A DNA stretch of 64,000 bases, taken from positions 1,094,501 to 1,158,500 of the forward strand of contig NZ_FMHZ01000002.1 of assembly GCF_900090315.1 (NCBI RefSeq), given 5' to 3'. Below the pieces are notes generated by a model. It had not been told where the DNA came from and did no database searches. It saw nothing but the letters and a program-made list of their open reading frames with translations. This stretch comes from Micromonospora citrea (GTDB lineage: Bacteria; Actinomycetota; Actinomycetes; Mycobacteriales; Micromonosporaceae). Made by a program: the position numbers and the translations under genes. Of the stretch, positions 8,584 through 17,808 are shown in pieces (the first letter of the stretch is position 1; each line of letters opens with the position of its first letter).

Positions 8584-9506
8584 GCGAGTTCCTCCCCCGC
8601 CGCGACCCGGGCGCCGCGCGCCCAGTCCGTCGCCGCCATGGCCCGCTTGCCCGCGGCCCGCACCTCGCCGAGCCGCACCGGCACGGTGGCCGTGCCGGCC
8701 AGCACCCGGGACTTCTCGACCAGCAGCTCGCCCGGCTTCAGCTCGGGGCCGTCGGCCACCGGCGCGACCGGGCCGAGCTTGACCCGCTCGCCCCGGAACG
8801 TCGTCCACGGGCCCGGGGCCGGCGTGCAGGCCCGGATCCGCCGGTCCACGGCGAACGCGGGATCCGACCAGCGCACCCGGGCGTCCTCCACGGTCAGCTT
8901 CGGCGCCAGCGACACCCCGTCGGCGGGCTGCGGCTCGGCCCGCGCCGTGCCGTCGTCGATCGCGTCGAGGACGGCGACCAGCAGGCCCGCGCCGGAGTGG
9001 GCGAGCCGCTCCAGCAGGTCGCCGGAGGTGTCGGCCGGGCGGATCTCGTCGGTGAGCGTGCCGTAGACCGGGCCCGTGTCCAGGCCCTCCTCGAGCTGGA
9101 AGACGCTGGCGCCGGTCAGCTCGTCGCCGTGCAGCACCGCGTGCTGGACGGGCGCCGCCCCGCGCCAGGCGGGCAGCAGCGAGAAGTGCAGGTTGATCCA
9201 CCCGTGCCGGGGGATCTCCAGGGCGGCCGGCGGCACCAGCGCGCCGTAGGCCACCACGGGGACGCAGTCCGGGGCCAGCGCGCGCAGGCGGTCCAGGAAC
9301 TCGGGCTCGCGGGGGCGGGCCGGGGTGAGCACCTCGACGCCGTGCTCGTCGGCCCAGGCGCCGACCGGGGAACGGGACAGCCCTCGGCCACGCCCGGCGG
9401 GCGCGTCCGGTCGGGTGACAACGGCGACCAGCTCGTGCCGCGAGGCCGCCACGGCGGCCAGGGCGGGCACGGCGACGGCCGGGGTGCCGGCGAAGATCAC
9501 GCGCAC
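8580..9506 (-). CDS. fmt: Methionyl-tRNA formyltransferase
   Basis: Formylates initiator Met-tRNA with 10-formyl-tetrahydrofolate. 308 residues, normal length. The formyltransferase domain has MRVIFAGTP at the start, [16 protein letters not shown] (catalytic Asn and His) and LEEGLDTGP (catalytic Asp). The C-terminal OB-like tRNA-binding domain runs from about residue 205 ([12 protein letters not shown], a family signature). It lies 7 nt downstream of def, the enzyme that later removes the formyl group, and overlaps rsmB by 4 bp. Confidence 0.96.
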   Translation of the reverse strand: MRVIFAGTPAVAVPALAAVAASRHELVAVVTRPDAPAGRGRGLSRSPVGAWADEHGVEVLTPARPREPEFLDRLRALAPDCVPVVAYGALVPPAALEIPRHGWINLHFSLLPAWRGAAPVQHAVLHGDELTGASVFQLEEGLDTGPVYGTLTDEIRPADTSGDLLERLAHSGAGLLVAVLDAIDDGTARAEPQPADGVSLAPKLTVEDARVRWSDPAFAVDRRIRACTPAPGPWTTFRGERVKLGPVAPVADGPELKPGELLVEKSRVLAGTATVPVRLGEVRAAGKRAMAATDWARGARVAAGEELA

Positions 9507-9513
9507 GGGCGGC

Positions 9514-10074
9514 TCACCGCCCCAGGCCGAAGGGGCTGCTGGAGGCGTGCGGGTTGAGCTTGACCGTGGGCGGGGCGGCCGGGTCGTACCACTCCGCCTG
9601 GCGGATCGCCTTCATCGCCTCCTTGCGCCCGGCCGGGTCCAGCCGGTCCACGAAGAGCACCCCGTCGAGGTGGTCGGTCTCGTGCTGCACGCAGCGCGCC
9701 ATCAGGCCGGTGCCGACGATCTGCAGCGGGTCGCCGTAGCCGTTGAAGCCCTTGGCGATGACGTTCTGCCGGCGCTTGGTGTCGAAGTAGAGGCCCGGGA
9801 TGGACAGGCAGCCCTCCGGGCCGTCCTGCTCCTCCTCGTCGGGAAACTCCAGCACCGGGTTGACCAGGTGGCCGAGCACGTCGTCAACGTCGAAGGTGAA
9901 CACCCGCAGGCCCACACCGAGCTGCGGCGCGGCCAGGCCGGCGCCGTTCTGCTCGCGCATCGTGTCGGTCAGGTCCGCGATGAGCTTGCGCAGCTCGGCG
10001 TCGAAGTCGACCACCGGATCGGCCGGCGTGCGCAGCACCGGATCCCCGAACAGACGGATGGGCTGGACGGTCAC
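9514..10074 (-). CDS. def: Peptide deformylase
   Basis: Removes the formyl group from nascent N-terminal methionine. All three catalytic motifs are present in the 186-residue protein: [12 protein letters not shown] (motif I), EGCLSIPG (motif II, metal-binding Cys) and QHETDHLDG (motif III, HExxH). The GTG start ([15 protein letters not shown]) fits the family N-terminus. First gene of def-fmt-rsmB. The P450 gene that ends just upstream is unrelated in function and probably inserted into the usual priA-def-fmt order. Confidence 0.96.
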   Translation of the reverse strand: MTVQPIRLFGDPVLRTPADPVVDFDAELRKLIADLTDTMREQNGAGLAAPQLGVGLRVFTFDVDDVLGHLVNPVLEFPDEEEQDGPEGCLSIPGLYFDTKRRQNVIAKGFNGYGDPLQIVGTGLMARCVQHETDHLDGVLFVDRLDPAGRKEAMKAIRQAEWYDPAAPPTVKLNPHASSSPFGLGR

Positions 10075-10117
10075 TCGGCGTGGCTCCTTCGGCTGGACGG
10101 CGTGGTGCCGTACCAGT

Positions 10118-11389
10118 CTACGGAGTGCCGGGAGCCGCCCCGGCCGGCGTACCGGGATGCGGCGGGGCCGATGCCGTGTCGGTGGTCACCGGAAGGGTCT
10201 CGTAGCCGCGCAGGGTCAACCGGGCCCGGTGCCGGGGCCGGCCGGCCAACGCCAGCCCGGGCAGCCGGCGCAGCAGCAGCGGGAATGCGACCTGCGCCTC
10301 CAGCCGGGCCAGGCCGGCCCCGAGGCAGTAGTGCGGGCCGGCGCCGAAGGAGAGCGGGTGGCTCTGCGGACGCCACGGGTCGAACCGCTGCGGCTCCGGG
10401 TAGCGCCGGGGGTCCCGGTTGGCCGCGCCGAGCAGCAGCAGGACCCAGGCGCCGGCGGGCACCTCGACGCCGCCCACGGTCGCCGGCGCGTCGCTGATCC
10501 GGGTGGTGAGCTGCACTGGCGAGTCGTAGCGGAGCAGCTCCTCGACGTGGCCGGGAGCGAACTCCGGGTGCCCGCGCAGCGCGTCGGCCTCGCGCGGATG
10601 CTCCAGCAGCACGACCAGGCCGTTACCCAGCAGGTTGGTGGTCGTCTCGAAGCCGGCGACCAGCAGCACCACGAGGTTGGCCAGCAGCTCGTCGCCGGAG
10701 AGCCGGCCGCCGTCGGCGTCGTGCGCCTGCACCAGCGCGGTGGTCAGGTCGTCGGTGGGCGCGCGCCGGCGGGCCCCCACCAGCTCGGCGAAGTAGTCAC
10801 GCAGCTCGGTCGCGCCGCGGTCGGCCACGGCCAGCTCGTCCGGGGTGATCTCCGGCTCCAGGACGCCGGTCAGGTCCGCCGCCCAGCGCCGGAACAGCGG
10901 CCGGTCCGCCCCCGGCACGCCGAGCAGCGTGCAGATCACCCCGACGGGCAGCGGGTACGCGAACTCGGTGAGGAAGTCGACCGGCTCCCCGCCGGCGCCC
11001 CGCGCCGCCATCGCGTCGACCAGCTCGTCGGCCTGGGCCGCCACCACGTCCCGCATGGCGGCGATCCGGCGCGGGGTGAAGGTGCCGGCCGCGAGCCGGC
11101 GCATCCGGCTGTGGTCCGGCGGGTTGGTGCGCAGCATCGACCGGGAGATCGACGTGATGGCGGGGCTGTCGCGCCAGCCGGGCAGGAACTGGTCGCGCAG
11201 GGGCTCGTCGAGCACCCCGAACCGGGGGTCGCGCAGTATCTCGTCGGCCTCGGCGTAGCCGGTGACCGCGTAGATCGCCGGCCCGGCCTGGGCCACCGGC
11301 CCGTGGGCGCGCAGCCGCTCGTACGTCGGATAGGGGTCGACCCGCCCCTGCGGCGACATGAGCAGGCCGAGGGCCTCGGCAGCGTCCAT
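10118..11389 (-). CDS. Cytochrome P450
   Basis: A 423-residue soluble bacterial P450 without a membrane anchor. It shows the I-helix oxygen-activation motif LVAGFETTTN, the K-helix ELLR (ExxR) and the heme loop FGAGPHYCLGAG with the thiolate ligand Cys355. Length and motifs fit the actinobacterial CYP105/CYP107-like groups, which hydroxylate small molecules and often work in secondary metabolism. No ferredoxin, ferredoxin reductase or biosynthetic cluster lies next to it, so the substrate cannot be read from context. The C-terminal 20 residues are Pro/Ala-rich. It lies between def and a kinase/ParB-like gene, both on the same strand. Confidence 0.92.
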   Translation of the reverse strand: MDAAEALGLLMSPQGRVDPYPTYERLRAHGPVAQAGPAIYAVTGYAEADEILRDPRFGVLDEPLRDQFLPGWRDSPAITSISRSMLRTNPPDHSRMRRLAAGTFTPRRIAAMRDVVAAQADELVDAMAARGAGGEPVDFLTEFAYPLPVGVICTLLGVPGADRPLFRRWAADLTGVLEPEITPDELAVADRGATELRDYFAELVGARRRAPTDDLTTALVQAHDADGGRLSGDELLANLVVLLVAGFETTTNLLGNGLVVLLEHPREADALRGHPEFAPGHVEELLRYDSPVQLTTRISDAPATVGGVEVPAGAWVLLLLGAANRDPRRYPEPQRFDPWRPQSHPLSFGAGPHYCLGAGLARLEAQVAFPLLLRRLPGLALAGRPRHRARLTLRGYETLPVTTDTASAPPHPGTPAGAAPGTP

Positions 11390-11536
11390 CGTCCATCCTC
11401 CCGCCGGGGATCGAACGACTTCATCATGCCTCGTACGCCGCCCGACGGCTGTCCCGCCGGCCGGCGGCCGCGACGGTCGCCCGGTCGGCGCGACGGTCGG
11501 GGCGGCCGTTTCCGCGCCGGTCCGGCCGTGGCCGGG

Positions 11537-12520
11537 TCAGGCGCCGGTGCCCGGCTCCCCGGCCAGCACCGCGCCGCCGCCGAGCAGGGCGTGCTCGGGA
11601 AGCGGCAGCTCGATGGAGTGGGCGGCCTCCCAGTCGTGGATCAGGCTGGGCCGGGCCTGGGCGGCGAAGTAGTCGATGGCGCTCATCCCGCCGACCACCG
11701 GCTCGTCCACCTCCGCCACGAGCCGGGCCGGCACCAGGCGGAAGCCGTTCTGCAGAGCGGCGCTGAGCCGGCGGTGCCCGTCGACGACGAAGAAGTACTC
11801 CCCCGTGTAGCCGATGCGCAGCGGCTCCAGCGCCTCGTCGCCGGCCGCGGCCACCTCCCCGACGAACTCCGAGTCCCACAGATCGCGCAGGGCGGCCACG
11901 TCCTCGGTCGGGTAGACCCGGGCCGGGTCGAGCAGCAGCAGCGGCGGGGCGTCGCGCAGCACGTCCGCGCAGAGCCGGCCCTCGTACGCGTCGATGATGT
12001 GCTCGATGACCTCGGCGGCCGGGGCGCGGGTCGTGTCGCAGATCAGGTCGTAGTTGCGCAGCCGGGCCTTGTCCACCCCGTAGCGGACGATGAACCGGCC
12101 CCGCTCGCTCTCGCTGCGCTCCCGCAGCTTGGCCTTGGCCTCCTCCAGCGAGGTGTAGCTCTCCGCCGGGCCCGAGGGGCGGGCGAGCACCCGGCGGGCC
12201 GCCTCGCCCGGCTCGGTGATCATGTGCACCTTGAGCGCGTCGGTGAAGAAGTGCCAGGCCAGCCGGGAGTCCATGACCAGCCGCTCGCCGGAGGCGGCGA
12301 TGTCCCGCTGGAGCTGGTCGACGTAGCCGTCGACGGCCTGGTCCAGCTCGGCGTGCAGGTTGAGCTGCAGCGCCGTCATCTGCCGCTCCTGCGCCATCTG
12401 CCGGTAGAGGTCGCCGACGCTCACCCGGCGCAGGCCGAGCCGCTTGGCGATCTCCACCGAGACGGTGCTCTTGCCGCTGCCGAGGTCACCATTGAAGACG
12501 ATCGACTGACGAACGGTCAC
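11537..12520 (-). CDS. P-loop (cytidylate-kinase-like) protein with C-terminal ParB/Srx-like domain
   Basis: A 327-residue protein of two parts. Residues 5-180 look like a small nucleotide kinase: Walker A GDLGSGKST (11-19), SVGDLYRQMA, VMDSRLAWHF and a charged ESERGRF stretch, as in cytidylate kinase-like AAA_33 proteins. Residues about 195-270 resemble a ParB/sulfiredoxin-like fold: DPARVYPTE, then YFFVVDGHRRLSAALQNGF. The substrate is unknown; phosphorylation of a small molecule, nucleotide or free nucleic acid end are all possible. GTG at 12520 was chosen because the hydrophobic first strand (VTVRQSIVFNGD) begins there and AGGGGTGG lies just upstream. It stands alone between P450 and priA. 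Confidence 0.7.
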   Translation of the reverse strand: MTVRQSIVFNGDLGSGKSTVSVEIAKRLGLRRVSVGDLYRQMAQERQMTALQLNLHAELDQAVDGYVDQLQRDIAASGERLVMDSRLAWHFFTDALKVHMITEPGEAARRVLARPSGPAESYTSLEEAKAKLRERSESERGRFIVRYGVDKARLRNYDLICDTTRAPAAEVIEHIIDAYEGRLCADVLRDAPPLLLLDPARVYPTEDVAALRDLWDSEFVGEVAAAGDEALEPLRIGYTGEYFFVVDGHRRLSAALQNGFRLVPARLVAEVDEPVVGGMSAIDYFAAQARPSLIHDWEAAHSIELPLPEHALLGGGAVLAGEPGTGA

Positions 12521-12614
12521 GACTGGTCCACCCCTGATCACCGGCTGACTGACATCATCGACACCGCCGGACCGACGCGCTCCCGCCACCGTCGCGCGAT
12601 CCTGCGACGACCCC

Positions 12615-12642
12615 CGGCTCGGCGCGAACCGGCGCCGAGCCG
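12615..12642 (-). terminator. Hairpin downstream of priA
   Basis: An 11-bp perfect stem, CGGCTCGGCGC (12615-12625) and its complement (12632-12642), with a 6-nt loop. It lies in the 288-bp gap between the priA stop and the kinase/ParB-like start, both minus strand, so it may end the upstream transcript. The rest of this gap shows no gene. Confidence 0.5.
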
Positions 12643-12808
12643 CGACCTGGAGCCCTCGTACGCCCGGGCATGACGGGCGATGCTATCACCCGCTCGCCGG
12701 CGTTTCCCCGGACACGGCGTGCGACGGCGGCCCGGTGGAGCGGCGACACCGGCGCGACCGTGCGGCGAATCACGACCGGCGCCCCGGTGGGATCGCCGGG
12801 TGGGATCG

Positions 12809-14926
12809 TCAGAAGAGGCTGAGCGGGTCCACCTGGAGGCGGACCGGGTCGGCGGCCTTGCGCGCCGTGCGCACGCCCGCCGCCGAGTGCAGCGCGTCGG
12901 CCATCGCGGCCGCCCGGGCCCGGGGCACCCGGACCAGCATCCGCTCCCGCTCCCCGTCGGCCGGCACCGGGCCCAGCAGCTCGGCCTCGGCCGGGAGCCG
13001 GGCCTCCGCCAGCAGGTCGGCCACCGCCGCCGGTGGCCCGGTCACGCTGGCCATCCGCACCGCCGGCGGGAAACCCAGCTCCCGCCGCTCGGCCAGCTCC
13101 CGGGCCGCGAACCACGCGGCGTCCCAGCGCAGCAGCGCCTGCACCGGGGCGAGGGCGCCGTCGGCGACCACCACCACCCGGCCGCCCGCGGCCGCGGGGC
13201 GGGCCAGCGCGGCGGCGGCCAGCCAGCGGCGCAGCGCCTCCTCCCCCGCCCGCAGGTCGGCCCGGGTCAGCAGGGCCCACGAGTCCAGCAGGAGCACCGC
13301 GCCGAAGCCGCCCTCGGCGACCGGCTCCGCGCCCGGGGTGGCGATGACCAGACCGGCGCCGCCGGGCACCGTGGCCAGCACCTCCTCGCGACCCGAGGTG
13401 CGCACCGGCACGCCGGGAAAGGCCCGCCCCAGTTCCTCCGCGGTGCGCCGGGCGCCGGTGACGGAGGCGCGCAGCCGCCGCCCCCCGCACTCCGGGCAGG
13501 CGTACGCGGCGGCGACCCGCCCGCACCAGCGGCAGGCGGGGGTGCCGGTCGCTGACGGCAGGGCGAGCGGCCCGGCGCAGTGCGGGCACCGGGCCGGGGT
13601 ACGGCAGTCGGCGCAGGCGACCGACGGCAGGTAGCCGCGGCGGGGCACCTGCACCAGCACCGGCAGGTCCGCCCGCAGCGCCTCGCGGGCGGTGGTCCAC
13701 GCCAGGCTGGGCAGCCGGGCGGTGGCGGCCCCCGGGTCCCGGGCCAGCTGCGGGTCGTCGCCGGTGGGCGCGATCGCCGGCATCCGGGCCCGCAGCGTGG
13801 CACGGTCGGCCACCACCTCGCGGGCCCACCCGGTCTCCACCAGCAGCTGCGCCTCGGCCGTGCGGGCGAACCCGCCGACCAGGGCGGCCGCGTCGCCGAG
13901 CTGGGCGCGGGTGAGCAGCACCTCCCGGGCGTGCGGGTAGGGGGCCCGGGGCTCGGCGTGCAGGTCGTCGCCGTCGTCCCAGATCGCCACCAGGCCGAGC
14001 CGGGCGACCGGGGCGAACATCGCGGCCCGGGTGCCGACCACGACGGGCACGTCGCCGCGCCGGGCGGCGAGGAACGCCCGGTAGCGCCGGGCGGGACCGA
14101 GGGCGGCGGAGAGGCAGACGTGCCGCCCCGGGCCGAGGGCGGCGCGCAGGGCGGCGTCGAGGCGGTCCAGGTCGCGGTTGTCGGCGACCACGACGACCGC
14201 GCCCCGGCCGCCGGCCACGGTCGCGGCGACCGCCTCGGCGTAGCGGGCGGGCCAGTCCTCCCCGGGCAGCGCAGACCAGACCGCCCGGGGTGCCCGCCCG
14301 TCGGCGAGCGCCCGGAGCAGGGCCGGCCCGGCCGGGTAGTCCTCCCAGGCGGCCGGGCCGGGCGCGGCCACCGGGGGCGGCGCCCCGCCCGGCGCGGCCC
14401 CGGACGCGGGCACGGGCTCGACCACGGCCGAGGGCGCGGGCGGGCCGTCGGCACCGGTCCGGACCTCGGACACGGCCGGCGCGTCCGCGCCGGCCGCGGA
14501 CCCGACCTCGGGTGTCGCCGGGACGTCGGGCGCGGCCGCGGACCCGACCTCGGGCGAGGCTTCGTCGCCCGGCGCGCCGTCCGCACCGGCCGCCGCCCCG
14601 GACCGGGCGCGGACGTCCTTCTCCACCCGGGCGTGCCGGGGCGGCACGGCGAGGCGGAGCACGTCGGCGAGGCTGCCGGCGTAGCGGTCGGCCACCGCCC
14701 GGGCGAGCCGGGCGACCTCCGGAGCCAGCACGGGCTCCGGCGAGACGACCTTCTCCAGGTACGCCAGGCGGCCGGTGTGCCCGGAGTCGTCGGCCCGCTC
14801 CAGCAGCCAGCCGTCGACGAGCTGCCCCGCGAAGCGGACCTTCACCCGCGTGCCGGGGACGGCGTCGGCGTCCAGCTCGGCCGGGACGAGGTAGTCGAAC
14901 GGGCGGTCCAGGTGCGCCAGGGGCAC
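12809..14926 (-). CDS. priA: Primosomal protein N' (PriA-like, helicase motifs degenerate)
   Basis: Replication-restart protein. The N-terminal 3'-DNA-binding domain (LDRPFDYLVP...VPGTRVKVRF) is followed by a Pro/Ala/Gly-rich linker of about 85 residues with repeated PEVGSA units, then the helicase-like core and all eight zinc-binding Cys (CADC, CPHC, CRWC, CPEC). The Walker A site is missing (SALPGEDW at its place) and the DEAH box reads WDDGDD. Loss of the ATPase is typical of actinobacterial PriA. The start is unclear: GTG 14926 is the only normal in-frame start near the domain, but homology seems to begin about six residues earlier; a CTG at 14995, overlapping the metK stop, would supply it. 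Confidence 0.85.
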   Translation of the reverse strand: MPLAHLDRPFDYLVPAELDADAVPGTRVKVRFAGQLVDGWLLERADDSGHTGRLAYLEKVVSPEPVLAPEVARLARAVADRYAGSLADVLRLAVPPRHARVEKDVRARSGAAAGADGAPGDEASPEVGSAAAPDVPATPEVGSAAGADAPAVSEVRTGADGPPAPSAVVEPVPASGAAPGGAPPPVAAPGPAAWEDYPAGPALLRALADGRAPRAVWSALPGEDWPARYAEAVAATVAGGRGAVVVVADNRDLDRLDAALRAALGPGRHVCLSAALGPARRYRAFLAARRGDVPVVVGTRAAMFAPVARLGLVAIWDDGDDLHAEPRAPYPHAREVLLTRAQLGDAAALVGGFARTAEAQLLVETGWAREVVADRATLRARMPAIAPTGDDPQLARDPGAATARLPSLAWTTAREALRADLPVLVQVPRRGYLPSVACADCRTPARCPHCAGPLALPSATGTPACRWCGRVAAAYACPECGGRRLRASVTGARRTAEELGRAFPGVPVRTSGREEVLATVPGGAGLVIATPGAEPVAEGGFGAVLLLDSWALLTRADLRAGEEALRRWLAAAALARPAAAGGRVVVVADGALAPVQALLRWDAAWFAARELAERRELGFPPAVRMASVTGPPAAVADLLAEARLPAEAELLGPVPADGERERMLVRVPRARAAAMADALHSAAGVRTARKAADPVRLQVDPLSLF

Positions 14927-14991
14927 GTCGACGCAGACGCGAGCGACCGGCGACCCCTGCGCGGGTCGCCGGTCGCTGCGCCTGGTGCCGG

Positions 14992-16185
14992 TCAGGCTCC
15001 CGCGGCCGACTTGAGGTCGGCGGCCCGGTCGGTGCTCTCCCAGGTCAGATCCGGCAGCTCCCGGCCGAAGTGGCCGTAGGCGGCGGTCTGCTGGTAGATC
15101 GGGCGGAGCAGGTTGAGGTCCCGGATGATGGCGGCCGGGCGCAGGTCGAAGACCTCGGTGACGGCCTTCTCGATCGAGGCGACCGGCACGGTCTCGGTGC
15201 CGAACGTCTCGACGAAGAGGCTGACCGGGTGGGCCTTGCCGATCGCGTACGCGACCTGCACCTCGCACCGCTCGGCCAGGCCGGCGGCGACCACGTTCTT
15301 GGCCACCCAGCGGGTCGCGTACGCCGCGGAGCGGTCCACCTTCGACGGGTCCTTGCCGGAGAACGCGCCGCCGCCGTGCCGGGCGTACCCGCCGTAGGTG
15401 TCGACGATGATCTTGCGACCGGTCAGGCCGGCGTCGCCCATCGGCCCGCCGATCTCGAAGCGACCGGTCGGGTTGACCAGCAGCCGGTAGCCCTCGGTGT
15501 CCAGCTCCAGGCTCTCCAGCTCCGGGCCGATGACGTGCTCGCGCACGTCGGGGGTGAGCAGCGAGTCCAGCGAGATGTCGGCCGCGTGCTGACTGGAGAC
15601 GACCACCGTGTTGAGCCGGACGGGGCGCAGCCCCTCGTACTCGATGGTGACCTGGGTCTTGCCGTCGGGGCGCAGGTAGGGGATGATGCCGTCCTTGCGG
15701 ACCTGCGCCAGCCGGCGCGCCAGCCGGTGCGCCAGCGCGATCGGCAGCGGCATCAGCTCGGGCGTCTCGGAGCACGCGAAGCCGAACATCATGCCCTGGT
15801 CGCCGGCGCCCTGGGCGTCCAGCGCGCTCTCCGACGCCCCGGTACGCAGCTCGAAGGCGTTGTCGACGCCCTGGGCGATGTCCTCCGACTGGGCGCCGAT
15901 GGAGACGCTGACGCCGCAGGAGGCGCCGTCGAAGCCCTTCTTCGACGAGTCGTAGCCGATGTCGAGGATGGTCCGGCGGACGATGGTCGGGATGTCGGCG
16001 TACGCCTTGGTGGTCACCTCGCCGGCGATGTGCACCTGGCCGGTGGTGATCAGGGTCTCGACCGCGACCCGGCTGCGCGGGTCCTCGGTGAGCAGGGCGT
16101 CGAGAATGCCGTCGCTGATCTGGTCGGCGATCTTGTCCGGGTGGCCTTCCGTGACCGATTCGGAAGTGAAGAGGCGGCGTGTCAC
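14992..16185 (-). CDS. metK: S-adenosylmethionine synthase
   Basis: Makes SAM from methionine and ATP. 397 residues with a GTG start ([18 protein letters not shown]). Signature motifs: [12 protein letters not shown] (ATP and Mg site), [12 protein letters not shown] (MetK signature 1) and [19 protein letters not shown] (signature 2, phosphate loop). No SAM riboswitch is visible in the 90 bp before the gene. Part of the conserved actinobacterial string gmk-rpoZ-coaBC-metK-priA. Confidence 0.97.
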   Translation of the reverse strand: MTRRLFTSESVTEGHPDKIADQISDGILDALLTEDPRSRVAVETLITTGQVHIAGEVTTKAYADIPTIVRRTILDIGYDSSKKGFDGASCGVSVSIGAQSEDIAQGVDNAFELRTGASESALDAQGAGDQGMMFGFACSETPELMPLPIALAHRLARRLAQVRKDGIIPYLRPDGKTQVTIEYEGLRPVRLNTVVVSSQHAADISLDSLLTPDVREHVIGPELESLELDTEGYRLLVNPTGRFEIGGPMGDAGLTGRKIIVDTYGGYARHGGGAFSGKDPSKVDRSAAYATRWVAKNVVAAGLAERCEVQVAYAIGKAHPVSLFVETFGTETVPVASIEKAVTEVFDLRPAAIIRDLNLLRPIYQQTAAYGHFGRELPDLTWESTDRAADLKSAAGA

Positions 16186-16275
16186 GGCACTCCTAGCTTG
16201 TGGATAAGTCGTTCCGCGGAAGTCTAGTCATCCGGATCAGCGCCGGGGGCCTTCGGTCATGCTCGGTTCCAGCCG

Positions 16276-17484
16276 TCAGGAAGGGCCGGGCAGCCGGGCC
16301 GCCACGAGATCCCAGACGCCGTCGGCGAGATCCTCCTTGGACTGTTCGGGCAGCCGGTTGACCGACCCGTCCGCGCCGATGACGGTCGCCGCGTTGGTGT
16401 CGGCGCCGAAGACCTTGTCGATGCCGACCTCGTTGATGACGATGAGGTCCGCCCGCTTGCGGGCGAGCTTGGCCCGCCCGTTGGCCTCGGCGTCGCCGGT
16501 CTCGGCGGCGAACACCACCAGCACCTGCTCCGGGCGACGGCGCCGGCCCAGCTCCGCGGCGATGTCCGGGTTGGTGACGAGCGCGATGGTGGGCGCCTCG
16601 CCGTCGTCCGACTTCTTGATTTTGCCAGCCGCGTAGGTCGCCGGGCGGAAATCCGCCGGAGCCGCCGCCATCACGACCACGTCGGCCTCGGCCGCCGCCG
16701 CCAGCGTGGCCTCCCGCAGCTCGGCGGTGGTGCCGACGCGGACCAGGTCGACGCCGGCCGGGTCGGGCAGCGAGACGTTGGCCGAGACCAGGGTGACCCG
16801 GGCGCCCCGCGCGACCGCGCAGCGGGCGAAGGCGTAGCCCTGCTTGCCGGAGGAACGGTTGCCGAGGAAGCGCACCGGGTCGAGGGGCTCACGGGTGCCG
16901 CCCGCCGTCACCACCACGTGCCGCCCGGCCAGGTCGGCGGGGGCCGCGACGCCCCGGGCCAGGGCCCGGCGGGCGACCTCGAAGATCTCCGCCGGGTCGG
17001 GCAGCCGCCCCTTGCCCGTGTCGGCTCCGGTGAGCCGGCCGACGGCGGGCTCGATCACCCGGACGCCCCGGGCGCGCAGCGTCGCGACGTTGGCGACCGT
17101 GGCGGGGTGCTCCCACATCTCGGTGTGCATGGCCGGGGCCAGCACGACCGGGCATCGGGCGGTGAGCAGCGTGTTGGTGAGCAGGTCGTCGGCGAGACCG
17201 TGCGCGGCCTTGGCGAGCAGGTCGGCGGTGGCCGGCGCGACCACGACGAGGTCGGCCTGCTGGCCGAGCCGGACGTGCGGCACCTCGTGCACGTCGGACC
17301 AGACGTCGTCGGCGACCGGCTGGCCGGAGAGCGCCGCCCAGGTCGGCGCCCCGACGAAGCGGAGCGCCGACGCGGTCGGCACGACCCGGACCCGGTGACC
17401 GGACTCGGTGAAGAGCCGCAGCAGCTCGCACGCCTTGTAGGCGGCGATGCCGCCACCGACCCCGAGGACGATCCGGGGGGACAT
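16276..17484 (-). CDS. coaBC: Bifunctional CoaBC (phosphopantothenoylcysteine decarboxylase / phosphopantothenate-cysteine ligase)
   Basis: Carries out two steps of coenzyme A synthesis. Residues 1-180 are the FMN-dependent CoaC decarboxylase (LGVGGGIAAYKACELLR; PAMHTEMWEHPA with the active-site region). Residues about 190-400 are the CTP-dependent CoaB ligase (VVTAGGTREPLDPVRFL, then NRSSGKQGYAFA, and DFRPATYAAGKIKK). 402 aa, usual length. It starts 14 nt after rpoZ, as in mycobacteria and streptomycetes, so the two are probably co-transcribed. Confidence 0.96.
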   Translation of the reverse strand: MSPRIVLGVGGGIAAYKACELLRLFTESGHRVRVVPTASALRFVGAPTWAALSGQPVADDVWSDVHEVPHVRLGQQADLVVVAPATADLLAKAAHGLADDLLTNTLLTARCPVVLAPAMHTEMWEHPATVANVATLRARGVRVIEPAVGRLTGADTGKGRLPDPAEIFEVARRALARGVAAPADLAGRHVVVTAGGTREPLDPVRFLGNRSSGKQGYAFARCAVARGARVTLVSANVSLPDPAGVDLVRVGTTAELREATLAAAAEADVVVMAAAPADFRPATYAAGKIKKSDDGEAPTIALVTNPDIAAELGRRRRPEQVLVVFAAETGDAEANGRAKLARKRADLIVINEVGIDKVFGADTNAATVIGADGSVNRLPEQSKEDLADGVWDLVAARLPGPS

Positions 17485-17498
17485 CGGCGCGGGGCGGA

Positions 17499-17762
17499 TT
17501 ACGGCTGGTCGGTCGGCTCGGCGGTGAGCAGGCCCGCGTTGATCTCGCGCATGGCGATGGAGAGCGGCTTCTCCTGCGGGGTGGTCTCGACCAGCGGGCC
17601 GACGTACTCCAGCAGGCCCTCACCGAGCTGGCTGTAGTAGGCGTTGACCTGGCGCGCGCGCTTGGCCGCGAAGATGACCAGCGCGTACTTCGACGTCGTC
17701 TTCTCGAGGAGCTCGTCGATCGGCGGGTTGGTGATGCCTTCGGGGTTTGCGATGGATCCCAC
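17499..17762 (-). CDS. rpoZ: DNA-directed RNA polymerase omega subunit
   Basis: Small subunit that helps fold and stabilise the beta' subunit. 87 residues with GTG start: [29 protein letters not shown] is split over the N-terminal half and includes the KY-LV-xAAKRAR core of omega; the tail [12 protein letters not shown] is also typical. Lies between the gmk homologue and coaBC in the standard actinobacterial order. Confidence 0.95.
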   Translation of the reverse strand: MGSIANPEGITNPPIDELLEKTTSKYALVIFAAKRARQVNAYYSQLGEGLLEYVGPLVETTPQEKPLSIAMREINAGLLTAEPTDQP

Positions 17763-17808
17763 GAATTAACCTCTGCGTCTATCGCACCGCACACGGCGGC
17801 GCTGGCGG

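Noticed and set aside
16186..16275. SAM riboswitch before metK
   Set aside because: No aptamer motif could be seen in the 90 bp between metK and coaBC.
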